Positions 7,036 to 8,768 of a stretch of DNA of 8,768 nt are shown here, piece by piece. The stretch is taken from positions 1-8,768 of the forward strand of contig DASXUC010000012.1 of the NCBI GenBank assembly GCA_036505015.1, read 5' to 3'. Origin of the DNA: DASXUC01 sp036505015 (GTDB taxonomy: Bacteria; Sysuimicrobiota; Sysuimicrobiia; Sysuimicrobiales; Kaftiobacteriaceae). Below the pieces are notes generated by a model. It searched no databases. It worked only from the letters and a program-made list of their open reading frames with translations, and was not told the DNA's origin. A program made the position numbers and the translations under genes. Each line of letters starts with the position of its first letter. Position 1 is the first letter of the stretch.

Positions 7036-7326
7036 CTACCGGGTCACAACCGTTCGCGTCCTGTCCGACCGCCGGCTCAGGGCAACGATCGCGACCAGCG
7101 CGACGACCAGAACGACCGCGCCGATGGCAATCAGCATGGTGTAGTTCGTGGCCGTCGGTGTGGGCGCCGCCGGCTGTGAAGGCTGCGACGGGGCGGGCGG
7201 GTTCGGTACATCCGGAGGATACGGCGGCGCCGGAGACGGCGGGGGCGCGTACTGGGCAATGGCGACACCGGTCAACACTCCAACGACCATGACCAGAATT
7301 CCGATCCGAAACAGTGTGCGCGACAT
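7036..7326 (-). CDS. Small Pro-rich envelope protein with two hydrophobic segments
   Basis: A 96-residue protein I do not assign to a named family. Residues about 4-24 form a hydrophobic N-terminal segment ending GVAIAQ, which reads as either a signal peptide with an AxA cleavage site or a first membrane helix. Residues 26-60 are a Pro/Ala/Ser-rich linker (YAPPPSPAPPYPPDVP and on). Residues about 63-87 are a second hydrophobic helix (MLIAIGAVVLVVALVAIVAL), followed by an Arg-rich tail that would sit in the cytoplasm. If the first segment is cleaved, the protein is C-terminally anchored with an extended outside arm; otherwise it is a hairpin. A frame start at the GTG at 7338 is possible, but that codon lies within the GAGGTGA ribosome site, so the ATG at 7326 is preferred. 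Low-complexity composition makes homology calls unreliable. Confidence 0.8.
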   Translation of the reverse strand: MSRTLFRIGILVMVVGVLTGVAIAQYAPPPSPAPPYPPDVPNPPAPSQPSQPAAPTPTATNYTMLIAIGAVVLVVALVAIVALSRRSDRTRTVVTR

Positions 7327-7334
7327 GATGGATG

Positions 7335-7341
7335 TCACCTC
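7335..7341 (-). promoter_or_regulatory. Ribosome binding site of small envelope protein
   Basis: Minus-strand GAGGTGA with 8 bases to the ATG at 7326. This is a near-perfect Shine-Dalgarno and rules against the GTG at 7338, which falls inside it. Confidence 0.78.
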
Positions 7342-7404
7342 AGTGGAGTTTTCATGATGATTTTCCCCACCTGCGCGTCAGCCTAATCCCACCTCTCCTT
7401 TCCC

Positions 7405-7432
7405 GAGACACCACGGGTGCGGGTGCTATAAT
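7405..7432 (+). promoter_or_regulatory. Sigma70-type promoter with extended -10 for the YtxH-like gene
   Basis: The -10 box is a perfect TATAAT at 7427-7432, preceded by TGC (7424-7426), giving an extended -10. A -35-like GAGACA (7405-7410, 4 of 6 to TTGACA) lies 16 bases upstream. Transcription would start near 7439, leaving a leader of about 28 bases with GGAGGAGG before the ATG at 7467. It sits in the 140-base divergent gap (7327-7466). I could not find an equally convincing minus-strand promoter there. Confidence 0.8.
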
Positions 7433-7466
7433 AATTTGCATCCCATCAGGTCGGAGGAGGACGCGC

Positions 7467-7823
7467 ATGGCTGAGAAGACTGATTTTCTGGCAGGGTTGG
7501 TGATCGGGACGCTCGTGGGTATCGGCCTCGGTATCATGTTTGCGCCGGAACCCGGCCAGAAGACCCGCGACCGGCTGCGCGGAAAGGCCGACGAGATGGG
7601 CGACCGGCTGCGCGAGTCGGCGGAGGAGATGGCCGACCGGCTGCGCGACACCATGGGCGACGTGGGCGGGCGCGTACGCGACAAGGCGGAGGACGTGGCA
7701 CGCCGAGGCCGGGAGACCGTTGAGGAAAGCGGTCAGCGGCTCCGCACCGCCTACGAGCGTGGCCGCGAGACGATGCAGCAGAAGCGCGAAGACATCCTCG
7801 AACGGCTCGAAGATACGGACTGA
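7467..7823 (+). CDS. YtxH-like membrane-anchored protein with 11-residue repeats
   Basis: A 118-residue protein. Residues 7-26 are a Gly-rich membrane helix (LAGLVIGTLVGIGLGIMFAP), followed directly by the APEPGQKTRDRL junction typical of YtxH/GvpP-like proteins (LxAPxxGxETR). From residue 35 to 111 the chain consists of seven consecutive 11-residue units; the first three start with DRLR and later ones diverge (GRVR, RRGR, QRLR, ETMQ). These are charged and amphipathic, as in LEA, apolipoprotein or other hendecad proteins, and would form a long helix or coiled coil in the cytoplasm. YtxH-type proteins are often stress-linked, but molecular function is unknown. The ATG follows GGAGGAGG at 6 bases and an extended -10 promoter; an in-frame upstream extension to 7332 crosses the promoter and is discounted. 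Confidence 0.88.
   Translation: MAEKTDFLAGLVIGTLVGIGLGIMFAPEPGQKTRDRLRGKADEMGDRLRESAEEMADRLRDTMGDVGGRVRDKAEDVARRGRETVEESGQRLRTAYERGRETMQQKREDILERLEDTD
7569..7667 (+). repeat. 33-bp tandem coding repeat (three units)
   Basis: The 12-base word GACCGGCTGCGC recurs at 7569, 7602 and 7635, exactly 33 bases apart, with related bases between. Each unit encodes 11 residues beginning DRLR. More diverged 33-base units continue to about 7799. This suggests growth of the helical region by in-frame duplication. Confidence 0.8.
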
Positions 7824-7841
7824 GTTGAATCAGACGGCGGG

Positions 7842-7874
7842 CGAAGCAACCTCCATCCGATGGAGGTTGCTTCG
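7842..7874 (+). promoter_or_regulatory. 15-bp perfect hairpin that occludes the NUDIX ribosome binding site
   Basis: CGAAGCAACCTCCAT (7842-7856) pairs perfectly with ATGGAGGTTGCTTCG (7860-7874) around the loop CCG. The right arm contains GGAGGT (7862-7867), the Shine-Dalgarno 10 bases before the NUDIX ATG at 7878; the left arm supplies the complementary ACCTCC. It lies 18 bases after the YtxH-like stop and is followed by TTTAT, a short U-run. It can act as a terminator or attenuator for the YtxH-like gene, a translational lock on the NUDIX gene, or both. Confidence 0.75.
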
Positions 7875-7877
7875 TTT

Positions 7878-8318
7878 ATGAAGGCAGACGGGATCCGGCC
7901 CCTGGCGATCTGCGTCTTCCGCGATGGGGAGAACATCCTCGTCGCCGAGGGCACGGACGACGTCAAGGGCGAGACGTTCTACCGGCCGTTGGGCGGGGCG
8001 ATCGAATTCGGCGAGTACGGGCAGGATACCGTTATCCGCGAGCTGCGCGAGGAGATCGGCGCGGAGATCACCGGCCTGCGCTATCTCGGCGCGCTCGAGA
8101 ACGTCTTTACCTACATGGGCGAGCGGGGCCACGAAATCGTCCTCGTGTTCGACGGCGCGTTCGTCGACCAGTCGATCTATACCCGGGAGCGCATCGATGG
8201 CAATGAAGACGGGTTTGGCCCCTTCATCGCCACGTGGAAGCCGCTGAGTTTCTTTGCTTCAGGCGGCGCGCCGCTGTATCCTGACGGCCTGCTGGCGCTG
8301 CTGAGAGGAGAACCCTAA
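7878..8318 (+). CDS. NUDIX hydrolase
   Basis: A complete 146-residue NUDIX protein of ordinary size. The Nudix box GX5EX7REUXEEXGU is intact at residues 40-62: Gly40, Glu46, then REL-REE-IG-A (Arg54, Glu55, Glu58, Glu59, Gly61); these Glu residues bind the catalytic metal. The family hydrolyses a nucleoside diphosphate linked to another group (NDP-sugars, oxidised dNTPs, cofactors). The substrate cannot be assigned from what is visible. It is cytosolic. I chose the ATG at 7878, which has GGAGGT 10 bases upstream. The ATG at 7860 would add six residues, but it lies inside the hairpin and lacks a ribosome site. Translation is probably controlled by the leader hairpin at 7842-7874. The stop TAA shares its last A with the ATG of the next small gene, so the two are coupled. 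Confidence 0.92.
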   Translation: MKADGIRPLAICVFRDGENILVAEGTDDVKGETFYRPLGGAIEFGEYGQDTVIRELREEIGAEITGLRYLGALENVFTYMGERGHEIVLVFDGAFVDQSIYTRERIDGNEDGFGPFIATWKPLSFFASGGAPLYPDGLLALLRGEP

Positions 8319-8473
8319 TGGTCATCCGCAAACGTGGTACCAAGTACGTCTTGTACACCCGCAAGAAGGATCCCAAAACGGGCCGGCGCCGGCGCCTGGG
8401 CGCATTCCGCAGCCGGACGGCCGCGCTGAAACGCGAGCGGCAGATCGAGTTCTTCAAGCGCGTCCGCGGTTAG
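8318..8473 (+). CDS. 51-residue basic protein, translationally coupled to NUDIX gene
   Basis: A short but well-supported gene: its ATG overlaps the NUDIX stop as TAATG, and GAGAGGAG lies about 7 bases upstream. The product begins MVIRKRGTKYVLYTRKKDPK and continues with an Arg-rich stretch (TGRRRRLGAFRSRTAALKRE) and RQIEFFKRVRG. The pattern of short beta-like strands followed by a helix (KYVLYTRK..., then RTAALKRERQIEFFKR) resembles small basic proteins often seen in environmental genomes and the N-terminal arm-binding fold of tyrosine integrases, but it is far too short to be a recombinase. Nucleic-acid or ribosome binding is a guess from charge. No membrane segment or Cys residues. Named family not recognised. 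Confidence 0.8.
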   Translation: MVIRKRGTKYVLYTRKKDPKTGRRRRLGAFRSRTAALKRERQIEFFKRVRG

Positions 8474-8518
8474 CGAACTCCCTCGTCCGCCGGCAACGCG
8501 CGTTCATCGAAGGGCATC

Positions 8519-8545
8519 AATCCATGGTGCCTGGCACTACGTATT
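8519..8545. repeat. Imperfect 27-bp palindrome just upstream of the arsR-like promoter
   Basis: AATCCATGGTGCC and GGCACTACGTATT are complementary at 10 of 13 positions around a central T (8532), with a perfect core GTGCC-T-GGCAC (8527-8537). It abuts the -35 box, so it may be a regulator-binding site. The core also resembles REP-type hairpins common in environmental genomes, so its role is open. Confidence 0.4.
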
Positions 8546-8572
8546 GACAAACTTCGATGGATAACTTATGCT
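8544..8572 (+). promoter_or_regulatory. Near-consensus sigma70 promoter of the ArsR-family gene
   Basis: TTGACA (8544-8549, perfect -35), a 17-base spacer, then TATGCT (8567-8572, 4 of 6 to TATAAT). The start of transcription would be near 8579, with a leader of about 28 bases carrying GGGGTGAG before the ATG at 8607. CTTCGATG within the spacer is the inverted copy of CATCGAAG at 8505-8512, which may or may not be an operator. The rest of the 133-base gap after 8473 shows nothing else I can name. Confidence 0.82.
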
Positions 8573-8606
8573 CATCCCCAGCGAATTCCCATCCGGGGTG
8601 AGTCAG

Positions 8607-8768
8607 ATGGCTGTCACAACCATTCCGATCTTGCGCCGGTGCTGCGGTCCGGATTGCGCCGGCACGGTCGCCAAGACAAAATTCAACGAAGAGCAGCTCG
8701 AGCAACAGGCGTCAGCGCTCCACGCCCTGGGTGACGCGACGCGGTTGAAGATGGTCCAGCTCCTCGCG
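8607..8768 (+). CDS. ArsR/SmtB-family metalloregulator, N-terminal part
   Basis: Fifty-four codons are visible before the window ends. Residues 38-54, ALHALGDATRLKMVQLLA, match the start of the ArsR/SmtB winged-helix domain (the ALxDPTRLxIL signature). Upstream lies RRCCGPDC with Cys12, Cys13 and Cys17. A vicinal Cys pair near the N-terminus is the As(III)-binding arrangement known from Corynebacterium glutamicum ArsR1 (Cys15/Cys16 plus Cys55), so a thiophilic-metal sensor, perhaps for arsenite, is likely. The rest of the domain, and any ars genes downstream, are outside the window. The ATG follows GGGGTGAG and a strong promoter. As in this family, it probably represses its own promoter until metal binds. 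Confidence 0.85.
   Translation, partial: MAVTTIPILRRCCGPDCAGTVAKTKFNEEQLEQQASALHALGDATRLKMVQLLA

Noticed and set aside
7332..7466. N-terminal extension of the YtxH-like gene to 7332
   Set aside because: It would translate through the extended -10 promoter and the ribosome site; the ATG at 7467 has an ideal GGAGGAGG and directly precedes the membrane helix.
7860..7877. Alternative NUDIX start at the ATG at 7860
   Set aside because: The codon lies in the hairpin right arm, and the bases before it (CAACCTCCATCCG) hold no ribosome site; the GGAGGT lies after it and serves the ATG at 7878.
8318..8473. Small basic protein as remnant of a tyrosine recombinase or mobile element
   Set aside because: It resembles an integrase arm-binding fold only loosely; there is no catalytic domain, attachment site or truncated neighbour, and the coupling to the NUDIX stop argues for a resident gene.
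8517..8705. Minus-strand 62-codon frame at the right end
   Set aside because: It covers the arsR-like promoter and N-terminus in antisense, has no ribosome site I can see and no recognisable domain.

Overview
The window is GC-rich and gene-dense. Genes are short-spaced, mostly have clear Shine-Dalgarno sites, and there are two recognisable sigma70-type promoters. The gene set (a cyclase-STAND-LuxR giant regulator, a hydrolase-glycosyltransferase fusion, a DUF6496-like basic protein, a YtxH-like protein and a CC-type ArsR) fits an uncultivated or environmental high-GC bacterium, perhaps Chloroflexota, Actinomycetota or a related Terrabacteria lineage. The sequence alone does not settle the phylum. 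There are no tRNA or rRNA genes, CRISPR arrays, transposases or phage genes.

Left two thirds (1-7326): every gene is on the minus strand. In transcription order, right to left, they are: a small two-hydrophobic-segment Pro-rich envelope protein (7326-7036); a 68-residue Lys/Arg-rich DUF6496-like protein (7008-6802); a strong hairpin (6778-6752); a class I SAM-dependent O-methyltransferase (6715-6074); a 948-residue regulator made of a class III cyclase-like domain, a STAND ATPase, TPR-like repeats and a LuxR HTH (6009-3163); a 21-bp inverted repeat (3138-3118); then a tight three-gene unit. That unit is an alpha/beta hydrolase (3056-2181), a NodB/CE4-type deacetylase (2181-1531, sharing one base with the gene before it), and a second paralogous alpha/beta hydrolase fused to the start of a GT-B-like glycosyltransferase (1520 to beyond position 1). 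The fusion is open to the window edge and its C-terminus is not seen.

Right third (7405-8768): plus strand. An extended -10 promoter (7405-7432) drives a YtxH-like protein built of 11-residue repeats (7467-7823). A 15-bp perfect hairpin follows, and it contains the ribosome binding site of the next gene, a NUDIX hydrolase (7878-8318). A 51-residue basic protein overlaps the NUDIX stop by one base (8318-8473). A near-consensus promoter (8544-8572), preceded by an imperfect palindrome, then drives an ArsR/SmtB-family regulator with an N-terminal Cys-Cys pair; this gene runs off the right edge (8607-8768+).

The most interesting piece is the hydrolase / deacetylase / hydrolase-glycosyltransferase module next to the giant regulator. 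The two hydrolases are clearly paralogous, but the catalytic Ser of one (Ser105) is Cys105 in a degenerate elbow in the other, and that second copy is the one fused to the glycosyltransferase domain. A reasonable but unproven reading is a small pathway that builds or edits an acylated or acetylated glycoconjugate. The second notable item is the NUDIX leader hairpin, which buries the GGAGGT ribosome binding site.
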